DNA of 64,000 bases from Cruorifilaria tuberocauda (taxonomy: Eukaryota; Nematoda; Chromadorea; Rhabditida; Onchocercidae): contig JABVXU010000002.1 of the NCBI GenBank assembly GCA_013365365.1, positions 474,001-538,000 on the forward strand, in the 5' to 3' direction. The position numbers were made by a program, and so were the translations under genes. Positions 1 through 12,900 of this stretch are shown in pieces. A model generated the notes under the pieces. The model ran no database searches and had not been told where the DNA came from. It saw only the letters and a list, made by a program, of their open reading frames with translations. The first letter of the stretch is position 1. Each line of letters opens with the position of its first letter.

Positions 1-55
1 TTCGATTTTACAAAAATCAAAAATTTCTCATCATTGTGTGAAATTTAAATCATAC

Positions 56-963
56 CACTAAGTGTAGCGCCCGTATAAATGGAACAAAATTCGAAAATCC
101 CATCGAAAATTGGACAGTCTTCACCGATATTGTATTGCGAGAAAAGATTTTCATATTGATCAGCTGTGCGGGGTGACACTCGCTGAAGAAAGTCCACATA
201 ATCTCTGCAAACATAGAATCCCAACATTGCAACTTAATTCTTTTTCTAAGCCATTACAATCACTCAAGTAAATTCTAAACAGTTCCACGTTCAAGTTCAG
301 TCCTATTTATACAGTCTAATACATAATTAGAAGACCACGACAGAATGACCTTATGTTTCTCAACAATTTTGAATAACTACGAAACCAAAATGAAGACCAG
401 TGCAAGTTATGACTGTTACTTCTTAATTACAAATATTTATATAGAATTGTAGTGCAGCTAATGATAAGAATCAATTAGGCTGGTTTGTAAAAAAAATTTC
501 AGCGAATGGTATGAAGGGAGAAGTCTCAGTTTTGCATGATCTTGAAGCTGCTCTCAAAAATTTAACGTCAGGGCAAGGATCGTGTTAAAATAAATATCTT
601 AAAAGTTTAAGATGTAACAGAGTAGCTGAATAGCAAAAAATAATGTTTATATCTCAAACTTAAGTGGATAAATGTTTAAAAGGAAAGATAATAAACTTAC
701 ATTCCATTGCAGAATAGTCAAACTGCCATATATTAGAAATGATTGGAAAATGTGCAAACAACTTACTTCGAATGAAATCGTTCAATCTCCATCGCAGATG
801 CACGAGGTGGTGTAAGTACAAGCATTTCCTTGTGCAAACCATAATTGACGATTAGACTGTGAAGAGCAGCCAAGCGCTGTGGCTTCATGGGATGTCTCGA
901 GCCATAGTGAAAATTTGGCACGTCGTGATGAAAATAATAGCACACCTGCCGTTTCGACGTCAT
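56..963 (-). CDS. hda-3: Class I histone deacetylase, HDAC3-like (5' part; continues beyond left edge)
   Basis: Zn-dependent lysine deacetylase that removes acetyl groups from histone tails, in vertebrates within NCoR/SMRT corepressor complexes. Two coding exons are present: 767-963 (start ATG at 963) and 56-204, joined in phase to give the first 115 residues; the donor at 55-51 is in phase 1 and the next exon lies off the window. Residues 17-30 read NFHYGSRHPMKPQR and residues 66-74 KDYVDFLQR, close to human HDAC3; GEDCPIFDGIFEFC follows. The active-site histidines and Zn ligands would lie off the window. The start at 963 aligns with the human N terminus; the longer frame upstream has only a TTG. 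A trans-splice-like acceptor ends at 991. The human HDAC3 inositol-phosphate contact Gly21 is Arg23 here, while the flanking His19 and Lys27 match. HDAC1/2 is less likely given the match to HDAC3. Confidence 0.9.
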
Positions 964-983
964 CCCTTCCAATCTTTCTTCAT
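960..983 (-). promoter_or_regulatory. Possible 7-codon uORF overlapping the hda-3 start
   Basis: Reading leftwards from 983, ATG is followed by six codons and a TGA at 962-960 that overlaps the main start (ATGA, main ATG at 963). It would be in the mRNA if the leader is joined at the acceptor TTACCTAG ending at 991, leaving a 27-nt 5' UTR. This is inference from the sequence only. Confidence 0.3.
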
Positions 984-1848
984 TACTTCCCTAGGTAACC
1001 AATTTGAGTATCAAAATCTCCTTTTACCATTTACAAAGATCGTAAGTCCAACTTAAATTCGATGACCCAATCCAACAATTTACGAATATTTAAACTTATA
1101 CAAACAGAATCATTGCTGCATGTGATTTATGGTCTTGACTCAGCCACCATTATCATCATTACAACTCTTCAATCACCATCAAAACCACGTGAATATTTCT
1201 ACACAACAAGTAAAACTTCCATTGCCGACATAATTAATCTAAGGTGTATGCTAGAAATATATGTGACTCGATGACATTCCCAATAATTTGCAGAAACAAT
1301 TGCTTTACTGAAGTGATGATATTCGACTAAAATTCTCAACGACACAATCTTGTGCCACATAATAATAATAAAAATCCACAAAAAATGTAGTACGACACAT
1401 ATGAACATACACAATCCGAAGAATATGATTTTACAAAAACACTATAAGTGGTCCATAAAGCAAAGAGCATTTATACAAAAGTATCAAATGTTTTTTTCAC
1501 GAATATGTATTATGAAAGAAAATTCATATGTTAAAACAAATGGGTAAGAAAAGCTTTACAATATGGAGCGATCCTTATTATGTATTTCATACTGAATTTT
1601 CAATTAAGATTAAAATTGTGCTTTACGCCTAAAGATTTGGGCTTACTTGGATACATATTGAGTGATACCTATTGAATGAAGGAATTTAACTGAAGAGAAC
1701 AATTAACAAATAGAAGGCGACAATCACTTGCTTGTCGGTTTACCAATATAAACACATCGGTCAGATTATAGAACTTCATTTTACTAAAATAAATGATTCT
1801 GCAAAATGACAATATGCCCCATACGATAACATGAATATTTTTCATTGG
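964..1848. other. Intergenic spacer between swsn-7 3' end and hda-3 5' end
   Basis: 885 bp separate two genes transcribed in the same direction (minus). It should hold the swsn-7 3' UTR and the hda-3 promoter. Open frames here are short and have no family signature. The spacing is much longer than the roughly 100 bp typical of nematode operons, so co-transcription is not implied. Confidence 0.6.
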
Positions 1849-4800
1849 TCATAAGGCTTTTGCAACTGTTACAGCATTTAATGCAGTTGGCACATAAGTA
1901 CGATGAGGTGATGAAGATGAGGATGAATAGAAAGAAGAAGACGAAGACGGCTGAGAATACAGTTCAGCAAGAAGTTGCGCTAATGCTGAGCTACTTTCCA
2001 CTCGTGATAATGACAGCCAACTAAGCAAACGTTCATGCCGGCGAAGAAGTCTGAAAACGTTGAAGCGTTAATAACTGGATAACCACTCCATTCATGTTGA
2101 AAATAAAGATTAATGAAATTTAGAGACAAAATTGATATAGTAGGTCACTACTAGCCATTTATACAACATGCAAGTGATTATCAGCAGAAAAATAAGAGTT
2201 TACCGTCTCCCATCGTTTGAATAACGCGCCAAATTTCTGAGAATGAGACAACTAGTCAAACGGATACTTTTTGTCACAGGTCCTTCGGGATCATCCTATA
2301 AAGTCTTGACAGATTCACATACTTGCGCTTACAAATCCTTAATTCTAATTCAGACCAACATTAAAAACAAAATAAATCGAACATTTTGAAAACATTGCAA
2401 CATCGTTTATTGTGATTAGAAAAAGGTTAGAAATCACACCGTGATATCACGAGGAAGGTAATTGAAGGCATGCCGCCGGATTGCTTCAACAGCTGCATTT
2501 TTTGAATATCCCGGATGTTGCACAATTTCCCGTGGTCTTTCTGGATTAACTGGCCCTAAAGGCAAACCGTGGCCTGCAAACAATGTAAGAAATAAAAACA
2601 GCTGAATTTAGGAACGAATAATCTTCAAGCAACAACAATGAATTTTCTTAAGCTTGATTTATCTTGCTATTTAGTTAATCGTCAGTTTAGAAAAAAATAC
2701 ATTACAGATGTTTATTTAACTATAATCATCAACCTTCTTTTCGTCTTTTGGCAGCAGCTTTCAAAGCGACTTCATTGCAATGATGATCTTGCAAATGTGT
2801 CACCATAGACCATTTAGCCCGTACTGTTGAATCACATCGTGGCCAATGACATTGTATACTATGATCTTCGCCAACATGTTCCTTGGTGCAGTGATAAAGA
2901 ACGAAAGATGCGGATGAAAAGTGTCTATAAAAAGAAATTTTGAAAAAATCTGAAGGTAGAGATGAAGAAATGCAGATATGTATGATATAATTTTATGTAT
3001 ATGTTTTTAAAAAAAGTGCTCGAAGTTTCAAAATTAAGAAATATTATGTATTAGAGATAAAAGGACTGCTCTATTTACTTCCCGCATCCGTTCCATTCGC
3101 ACAAGTAATCATCACTGTTCGCCGATGTGGTTGGTCTGCTGTTTGAACAGGCTGATACCCGACGGCGCTTCACAGAGACTGGAGAACAAGGTGTAGATGC
3201 ACAAGATTTCATCGAATCACAATCATCATCCCGAGCGCTTCCCGCTGCAGACGTTGAAGGATGTATCATTTGAGTATCAGCACCCGCCTTTACAATATTT
3301 ACCACCGGTTTTGCCTAAATTAAAATTAAAATTACATTTGTATTTTAGTAAAGGCTACAAAACGATTAAAAGTGAGAACAAAACAAGATTAGAAGTAGAA
3401 ATCAAAATGTAATTAAAAATGATATGGATTTTTCGCTACATGATAACTCATTGTGATGTAAGGTAATTAGACCGACTAGCATTAAAATGCTGCAATTTCA
3501 AAATCTCGACAAATCAAGTACGCTCTTAACAGTGATTGTAAACTTCGGCAAGTGTAATATTAAGGATCACACTAGTGATGATTCATACATAAATAAAAGA
3601 CCTTTGCTATTCAATCTTCTCCTAACATAAAATTTTAGAATAAAAATAACATAAAAATGCTTGAAATTAACAGAACACCTAATTTATAAAAACGAAAAAA
3701 TTTTACCTCTTTCGAGCCTGAAGATGCTGGATTTCCATTCAATGTTTGATTGACCGTACTTCCAGAAGATTGTGTGAGTTCACCATCAAAACCGTTTGCC
3801 ACACTCTCGTTATTTATGGCTCGACTATCACACACCCCATTCATACGCCTTGCAATAGCACTTTTGGACTGTACTTGGTTATGCACCTGTAACTTTTTAC
3901 TCCTGACACAATTTTGTTAAAACCAAATCTGCTTCCATTTTCAATGATGACTACCTGCTTAAAGGAGTAGATGAGTGATCTTACTTCACAATTCACAGTA
4001 TCTATCAAAAACATAATGGGATATTTAATCGATTTCTGGAATTTGTGGAATAATTGAATGATAGCAAATAATTATAAATAACAACTCACTTGCAAAACGA
4101 GTTTTTCATCCGCAGTGTTTATAATTGCTCGAGAAGCATTTTCTATACGCAAAATCTTTGTCTCATGTCGCTGTTCCGGTATGAAATCATGCGACTCAGT
4201 CGCTATTCGGCCATCCTCAAATTATATCTGTATGTAAGGGCCCTATAGATTTTGTAGAAATGTTTTCTTTCCAAAAATTTTCTTTCTTCCATCAAATTTT
4301 TCTTCTTATATTTCTCCAAAGAAATTAAAACTAATTATGAAATACTTGTTGGCCAAATGATACACTGGTTGAAGGCTGTGCGTTCGCTGTATGAGAAGAA
4401 CTGGGACGTATTGTATCTTCTGAGAGATAAGACGCTGGCAAAATTGTTGACGTATTGTTAGCCGTTTCATTCACTGATCTGTAACTAAAAAGTATAAAAA
4501 TCGGAATATAGATCAGAAATCCCTTTCCACTTCCGTGAAATCAGCACAGTGCTTAATCCTCCTGATATGTGCAAACTTTAAAAAATTTTAAAGTCTCATA
4601 CAGAAGGGAATACTTCTTGTCAATGGTTGCAGCAGTAGCAACTACGGTAACCGTGGTATGGCCGTTTAAAATTGCTGGTGTATTCGCGTTATCTGTAAGC
4701 ATTTTCTGCACCAGCGGATGATTAGCCACCAAAGATGTGTGAGAATCTGTGTTTGTACAGGCTGCAAAACATATTCTTGATTTATAAAATAACTCATAAT

Positions 4801-7800
4801 TTAATATTAATACAAAGCATATCTAGCGCCTATGAAGATTGAAATTAAACTGACCAGCAAGGTTTTCATGGCCACTCATATTCGGATTTAATCGACACAT
4901 CCTTATATTTTCAAAAACTGGCATATTGCTACCAGAAGAAGACTGAACTCGAAGTATGACATTCGGATACACCGCTCTAAATTGAAAATTTTCAACTAGG
5001 ACAATCCTGCATCAATTTGAATATACTTCTTATAAGCAATAATTTGTTTTTTAATTTTCTTCATGACTTTGAAATATGTTCCAAATAAATGAAAGAAAAC
5101 ATTGAAAAAAAACCTCATGATATTTGTAAAAGTTTGAACAGAGCCCGAGAGGGCGCCATAACGATGTCGAAGGTCATCAACATAGCTTGCGTATAACTCT
5201 CCACGAGGCACCACATTGCCCATTTCAAAAATGCAATTCATTCGAATCCATTTTGCAGTTAATTGTTCAACCTAAAAAAAATTTTGCAAATGAATAAAAC
5301 TGCATTTAAATACAATCAATATACTTGAGAAAAAACGAAGGAACACCAATGTGTCGCAGTTGTTCTACATGACGCATACTTGATAAACTTTCAAAAATTC
5401 GAAAACCTTAGAATCTCCGATTACTGGCGTTGAAGTATTGGAACTACCACGCGGAGTTGCCAATCTAGATGAATAATTCGTGGAGAGCGTAGGTGTTGCA
5501 AAGGAACTTGGCCTGACTGCCTAAAAACTTGTTTTGAAATTTCTCTTTTCATGGTAAAGAAACCAAACTGACATAAAGCAATGTCTTTTAAAATTATACC
5601 TGATTCTGAGATATTGATACATTTTGCGGAGGTGGAGGGGCAAGCTGTGATGGACCATGAAACTCAACTACTTTCATTCCGATTAATCCAGATGGACCAA
5701 AAGAAACTGCTTCAACTGTTGCTAAAGACACCAATGTGTCAATAGCATGAGGAAAACGAGATAACTGGTAGCAAGCGGTTGCTCCCAATTCGGAGATCTG
5801 CAAAAATTATCACTCAGATAACAAAAAATTCATAGGAAAAATGAAAAACTATTCTAAAACACTAAAAATACTGTTAAATAATGGCAATCTCCCAAAGACC
5901 ATAAATACAACCACAAATAATAAACTAAGAATAAAAAAAGCAAGAGTTATCAGACTCGACCTGAACATCAAATCAAGATAAAACAAAAAAGCAGTGATAC
6001 CACATAAATATTATCGCAGACGATTAAGAGTCATAAATGCAATATACCTGATACAGAGATTCCAAAGTATAAACACACATCATGATATCTTTGACAGAAA
6101 TTACGGTAAATATTTTCGATAAAATGCGATTATCCAGAAATTCACAGATAAGAGATTCATTACGCTCATTATTGCACAATCCAGAAAGAATTTCGAGAGC
6201 TCGAATCACCTGTAAATTGGATGAACAATTATTCTGCAAATTCCTGTTAAGATAATATCATAAACTCAAACTCTTAAGGTTCAACAACACATTCAATTTT
6301 TACTATCAAAAAAATGTTCCGAGTACTTTGTAAATAAAAGAAATAAAATATCTTGAGATAAGACAGAGATATACAACGCGCTTTTACTTCCAAAAATATT
6401 TTTTACCCTTATTCAAAAGTAAAGATTAGTTCGGACGATTAACTACATGACAAACTTACTCGAAATTTATCATCCGAATGAAGACAGCATGAAACCGTTT
6501 TTAGCAACAAGTGATTCGTGGAAGATGACTCTTCTGCCATCAGATCAATCTGAAAAACAGTAAAGTCTCTTAATGACTAAAATTTTTTAACAGTAATAGC
6601 AAAACGTATGGAATCATCCGAATAAAAATTTTAAAAGTAAAGTCTAAAAATAAAACTCCTAAAATTCTAGAAAACTAGCTTACTTCACAAGCAATATTAC
6701 TTAGCGCATCAAGCGCTGCTGTCCTCAACATACTCCATTTGCAACTTGAGCAAATAAAAAGAAATCTGAAAAAAAAATGCATAAACAATGAGAATGAATG
6801 AACCACTAATTATGACCAGCATATGTTGCTCATATATTTATCTAACATAAGCAAGTTTCTAGACATGCTTGTGTTAGCTAATAATCAAAAAGACAAAGAA
6901 TCAAGTGCCATATGCATTCTCTTAATTTTTTCAATTTCCGGTGAGTTACATCGGAAGCAAGAAGATAAATGGACTACAGCAGCAAATGCCTGAGTGATAA
7001 TATCAGCAAACGACCAGACTAATCTGTATTCTAACTCTAAATCTTCAAAAACATACTTAAGTAAAGGCCAGCTCGCTGCCAGTATAGCTTTATTAATCAC
7101 TTCGAACGAAAGATTCCTTATGATTGATAACACCTGCTGTACTCTCCATGACACAACATTTCGAGGTTGAAATTCAGTGTCCAAACCGCAAAATATGTTG
7201 CTTTCTTCTTCCGAAATCTGAAAATGAAACAATTGATACTGTGAAACGATAAAAATGAAAAACAAAATGCAATCATATAATCATTCAATATTTCACTGAT
7301 ATGTATTTTTATGATGCGGAAAACTTGAAAGTAATATTTCGTATAAAAGTTTTAAGTACTTGCCATTATCAAGATCGTAAACTAAAAACAGAAACAAAAA
7401 CTATACTGTAGACGGTCTGATATGAGGAATAAGCTTAAGAACTTCGTCATCAGTGATACCAGCTCCACTCCAAAATGCAATGAAATTGTGACCAGAAACC
7501 GATTCCCAACTTTTGTACAAATCATAAAATGCTCGGTCACCTACAAGTAAAAATTCCTTCAATATTCCAACACAGGTCATTGATATTTGCAAAAAAATCA
7601 GACAAATATGCAAGGTATATCTTAAACGTGTAATAATTGAAAGTTGATTAAAAAGATTACCACTTAGTAATGATGATCTTCATTTCAAATAAAATTTATT
7701 TAAAAAAAAATTCTCAGTATTCATATTCACTTTATTTTTAAACGCAACTCACAAACCATCTGGAAAGATCGCAAGATGAGCAATTAGAAGCGTTATAATT

Positions 7801-9985
7801 TGTGGAGCAGCAACAAGTCGGAGAACTCTAGGTCCAGGATGAGATAACAGAGTACATACGTTCACAGCGAAATCCACCTCAAATGCATTAATCAGAGGCC
7901 GTCGCCCGAAAAGGGACTCAAAAATCAAAACACCGACTATGGTACTATGTTACAAGAACAAATCAATTACTTCATTTGGTAATCCAGAAAGAAGACTTTT
8001 AACAATGCGATCATATTCTGCTTCTTTCTTTTCTGGCCGAAGACGAAAATATTCTAAAAATTGAATATTATACAGTAAAACTCATTGTAAGTTCGATTAT
8101 CACTATCAAAGGGAATAACTTGATACAATATATTATGTAACTGTACTTTATTCATACCACAACGAAATATTAATATATTATCAATGGAGAGAGAAAAAGA
8201 TGCAATAAAATTCAGAATTCTGAATTTTTCACAAAATCGAAAATTATATCTAAATTCGTTAGAAACAACCTCAATTTTCACAAAATTACAAACTAGTTAG
8301 TGTAGTAACTATACCTGAAGCTTGCCTCTGCCCCGTACTGATCGGACAGTCAGCAGTAGCCAACGATGAAAAACCTTTACTTCGACTTCTCGAACTTAAA
8401 AGATCTGAATCTGCATCATCCACTTCACCAACTAATTCATTTTGCTCATATTTTGAAAGATATCTTAAAAAAAAAGCTTGAAACTTGGAAAATGAATAAA
8501 TTACAAGAAGTTACAACTAAAAAAACCAAAAAACAAAGTCTTACTTAAAGAAAAATGCCACAGAAAATTAGTAATGATTATTGTAAAATTCCGAACAACT
8601 TGCCGCATATAAAGCACTTTGATCGCGTGTTCGGCAACTGCCACGCCATTTGAAAGACCGATTGCCCGAGCAATATCTCCCCATTTCTCGTTAAATGAAA
8701 CCTGAAAATGAAAATTTTTTCAACATATTATGTACTGGAAGCATATCCATTTTCAAGTTAAAATCTGACCTGCAGCATGAAAATTTTTGTTAAATATAAC
8801 CGAACAAATATCAAATTATAAATTAGACAATACTTGATTGTTTTTACTGAAGTCCTTCTATACTAGGAAAACTTGAAATTCTGCATTCCAGCTTGGATAT
8901 AAAGAATCATAAGGGAATTTAAAAATTCAAACATCAAGCACTCAAAATAGATGAAAATTTTTATGGGTAAAAATCCTACAGTCAAAAGTAAAGCTATTTT
9001 GGCAATGAGCGATAAGTCAATCATGACACATATGAATGCCTCCCTCTAGCCGTTCTGTGCCAACTCCCAGAGAACGAACTCTCTGAATTACCTTGTTATA
9101 TACGAAGAAAAGACTAAAAAATTAAAAAATAAGGAAGAAGGAAGTTGTTTCATCCGATATTTTAGAGATTATTCTGCACAAATTAAAGCATCGTCAGTGT
9201 GAAAACATCAAATTTTAATTTTTCAAATAATAAGCTAAAGGATTTTACACAGTAATTCTCATGATATATAGTTACTCAACATTTTGGATAAAAAAGTAAA
9301 CCTTTTGCCATCCACCCATCGAAATAACAGTGTCATATAAACGAAAAAGATCTACTTCAACACCTTGAATATGTGGAGATTTTAAACGACAATTCCTGTA
9401 AATTAAAATTTTTTTAGATTGATTTTCTTACCATTATTCTAAACTTATTACAAAAAATCCTTTGACCGCTTTTATTTGATCTCTCTGAAGAAGTTATGCA
9501 AGATTATATATGACGTACAATCCCATACTAATGAGAGATGTGTTATCTTAATAATTAGACAAATACGGGTTTAAACGAACCACTGAAAACCCTAATCTCA
9601 AGTAACTCTGATAACGAGAATTGCAGCAATTTTGGAAATTTTAGATCTGCTCATTAAATTATATTGTGAAAGCACTAAAATGGAATTAAGCCAGAAATGA
9701 GTTAACAATAATTTCATAAATCATAATTAACGAAAGGAGTTGCCAACATATTACAGTCCAGATAAGTTATTCGAGCAATAAACCAAGACTTGCAACACTT
9801 TCCTAATCAAAATAGCCCTAAAACAAGAATCCTAGCACTGAAAATGTGAACAAATCTAACCACCGCTTTTTGTAAAAAGTCCGTAAATGCATATGAAACT
9901 CCGAACAACGCTGCACTTTATCAGGATTTTCCATTAACCTGTCAAGATACTCTGCAACTGACGATCTTCGTCTTCGTCGCTCCAT
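1849..9985 (-). CDS. swsn-7: ARID2/BAF200-like PBAF chromatin-remodelling subunit (24 exons, 1110 aa)
   Basis: DNA-binding accessory subunit of the PBAF SWI/SNF remodeller. Exons in transcript order: 9861-9985, 9302-9395, 8604-8701, 8315-8463, 7971-8053, 7757-7877, 7407-7540, 7057-7217, 6684-6765, 6460-6549, 6048-6209, 5600-5797, 5407-5520, 5114-5271, 4855-4976, 4614-4761, 4346-4478, 4090-4215, 3707-3886, 3079-3314, 2734-2924, 2440-2573, 2204-2295, 1849-2050. All phases close. Domains: ARID at about residues 15-115 ([17 protein letters not shown]); a helical-repeat region at about 170-500 ([17 protein letters not shown]); an RFX-like winged-helix segment at about 540-595; two C2H2 fingers (C898, C903, H916, H921; C930, C935, H948, H953); and the conserved ARID2 tail ([20 protein letters not shown]). 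Human ARID2 has the same order but a much longer Gln/Pro-rich middle (1835 aa). The third intron uses a GC donor and two acceptors read TTTGAG. The start lies 8 nt after a CTGCAG acceptor. Confidence 0.92.
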
Positions 9986-11575
9986 TCTGAGATCTGCAGT
10001 TAACGGTCATTATGAATTAATTACGTACTTACGCAAAAATCTAAACGTGACGTTCTGCGAACGCTTGCAAACAAATCATTTTCCGAAGGTAGAGATACCT
10101 TCCCTTATTTTGGCAAGACAAAAGTTCGGAGTGTGTGGTGAGTTAGAATATCACAAATGTCGTTTCATTCTCGATGCTTTTAGGATACACACAATCTGTC
10201 TCTTTTACAAATAACCTTGCGGCGAAACTGCGCCTCGGAACGAAAATGAAACCACTTTCCATTAAAGTAAATGTCATGGAAAGATACAAGGAACAATGTA
10301 TCATTCGAAATGCATTTTTAAATTTTGAAATTGTGCATTTCTTCCCAAGTATATTTTTGATTCGGAAAGCACACTCTAGAAGAAATTCTAGAATACTCCG
10401 CAGATAGAAATTTCAGACGATGTCAAGATGCAACAATTTGTTTCCGTCTATTACTTTGCTCAACAACATAGTATTTAACAGTTTTGTGATATCTCTTTCC
10501 TTCTGAAACAATAACCAAGAGGAACCACAATCAGAAAAGTTATCCTGAAAAAATGAAAATTATTTTAGATAACCAATTTATTTTATTTGTCTACCTCATT
10601 TCATATAACTATGAATATACACAACATACATGAAACTTCCCATACATGCACATTACGTTACACATCGAGCACATCTAAACGTACGAAAAACTAAATAAAC
10701 TGATCAACAATTGATAATAAACTGTTTAGCACAACGCAGCTTCCGAACAAAAAAGCAAGAGATAGTATTCTCTCGCTACAAATATAATTGTAATGGAGGG
10801 AATTTCGTCGCTCAAAAAATTAAAGAGCTCTAAATATAGCACTGCCATTTGAAATGTAAAGATAAGACACAATTATCAAGACTATTCCAGGGTATTAATT
10901 CATTCAAATCGAAATTTCAAAAGGCTCATCACTTGTTAACAATAATCTCATACTAAATAAAACCAATTCTTTCGAATAAGGAATAGGGACACGTCCATGA
11001 GGTTTTCATAAGCTGCTTCGTCATAAAGCAAATTAATTCGAATTTGCGGTAAAAAGAATTCCGAATGTTTAACTAGAAGTCTTTAATATGTCCAAGCAAA
11101 AATTACGAATCGTAGAAGACCCTGAAATTTTCAAAAAAAACTAACTTCTGATAAACTAGCAGTCATCATAAGACAGTTTTCATTTCTTCCCTAAATAAAA
11201 AAGATACCTTCGTCTTACGGTAATATCAATGAAAGAAGCTAACACAGTCTAGAAATTGCGGTATTTTCAATTCACATTTCGTATTAAAGAACGGTTAGAT
11301 AAATATTTCAGAGTACGGCCATGGATAGTTCCGAAATAAACTTGCATTAAAGTCCAAAATTGGTGAAAAAACATTCGAGCATATGAGTTATTCGAGTATT
11401 TTATAACAATTTACTAACTCTCTTCGCCGTTTCACACCAACGGTAATTTGCGTTAAAATTAACAGTGCCATTTGCTGCATTTGTGCTCCATGTATATAGC
11501 GAAAATGCTTAAAAATTACAAAAATTTCAAACTAAAACATCAAACTATCAAACAGATAGAATAGTAGATGAATGT
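9986..11575. other. Upstream region of swsn-7, no gene seen
   Basis: About 1.6 kb of AT-rich sequence that should contain the swsn-7 promoter. An open frame at 10174-10407 shows no family signature and no convincing splice context. I see no RNA gene. Confidence 0.5.
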
Positions 11576-12900
11576 ATCATAAAATAGAATAAATATTAGA
11601 GCAATCTGTGCACGACCATGCGTGAAAGGTGGGAATCAGCATGAAAGATGAAGACATACGAAAGTTGGTAGAAGTGGTACCTACGTTTAAACCTACGAGT
11701 AGGGAAAAGATTGATGCGTAAGGTGGCACCATTTTGAGTGAAATACCTGCTACAAGGACGGTTGAGAATACAAACGACATCGACTTTCATCATACCCTAA
11801 GTGTATTCTCACGAGTACCACACGTAAATGTGTGATTCCAAGTGACCTTGTGGAAGACACGTGCCGTGCAGTGCCGTGCACATCCATGCACGCACACACA
11901 CACTTGCAGCGAAAAGTTCAGCGATAAATGCACCTACCACACACTAATAACGCCTTGTCCCTCTGTTTCTCTGTGCGTGCGTGTTAGCAACGGCAGCGCC
12001 ATTGGTTGGCACTCTAATGGAACGGCTCACTGTCTAATCGCCTGGCAAACAGATCGATTTCCTAATTAATTCTATTTCACTAACATACTAACCATCTGGA
12101 TGTCTCATATCGATAACAACTATCCAATATTATTTCATTTTCTCTACAATCTGTCTCTTCTAATTATCCATCGATAAAATACTCTATACTTCCTCATTAA
12201 TACTATTCAATAATCCGTATCGATCACTCCCGTCACACTGCTCTCCTTTCTTCTAGTACTCCACGGATACCTTCTCATCATCTCTCTTACTTACCACACT
12301 CCGAGTACTCTCCCATATTAACATGTTGTATCACATGTAGTATTATCATCTGTTAGGAAGAGGTCCATCTGTTCTGCGATGGCGTCAACATCTCAGATCA
12401 ATAAGTTGGAGCGAATGGGAAGGAAGAGAGAAATAGACGAGTGGATGATACTTGGAAGAACATGGAAAAGGGAGAGATACAGGGGAGACAGATCATTTCA
12501 AGGTACACGTAGTTCGAGTTGATTGCGTGACGCTGGACTATTCGAGTGTTGCGTGGTTAGTTACGTGGGGCATGATTCACGATAAACGGATGGAAGGTGT
12601 GAAAGGTGTATTAGTTACAGACCGCAACGTGAGACATGACGTCGATTGAATGATTGGGCAGTGGTGAAAAGAAATGGAAGATACTTGAGGTATCTGTGCG
12701 GAGAGCAAAAGGAGCTACGAGATTCTGATTTCTCCGAATATTGTCGCTTTCCAGTGAGTGTCCATTACATACTTAGAGTGCGTGACCTCTCAACTACAAG
12801 TAATTGCCAAACATTTTCTATTCCTGGCATTAGTGCAGCTCTTCCCATACATGTATGAGCATAAGCATGCAGTTAATAATGCTTCGCTCCCTGCTCAAAA
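11576..12900. other. GC-richer, low-complexity island without a recognised gene
   Basis: This 1.3 kb stands out from the AT-rich surroundings. It contains a tandem duplication of the decamer GTGCCGTGCA at about 11863-11882 preceded by a CACGTG palindrome, a short CA run at about 11893-11902, a pyrimidine-rich tract with repeated ATCGAT at about 12108-12320, and several short open frames (65-75 codons) on both strands, none recognisable. It could be a distal promoter or untranslated first exon of ptr, or a decayed element. The sequence does not decide. Confidence 0.35.

Noticed and set aside
1350..1547. Plus-strand open frame between hda-3 and swsn-7
   Set aside because: Lys/Ile/His-rich AT composition, no family signal, antisense to the expected hda-3 promoter.
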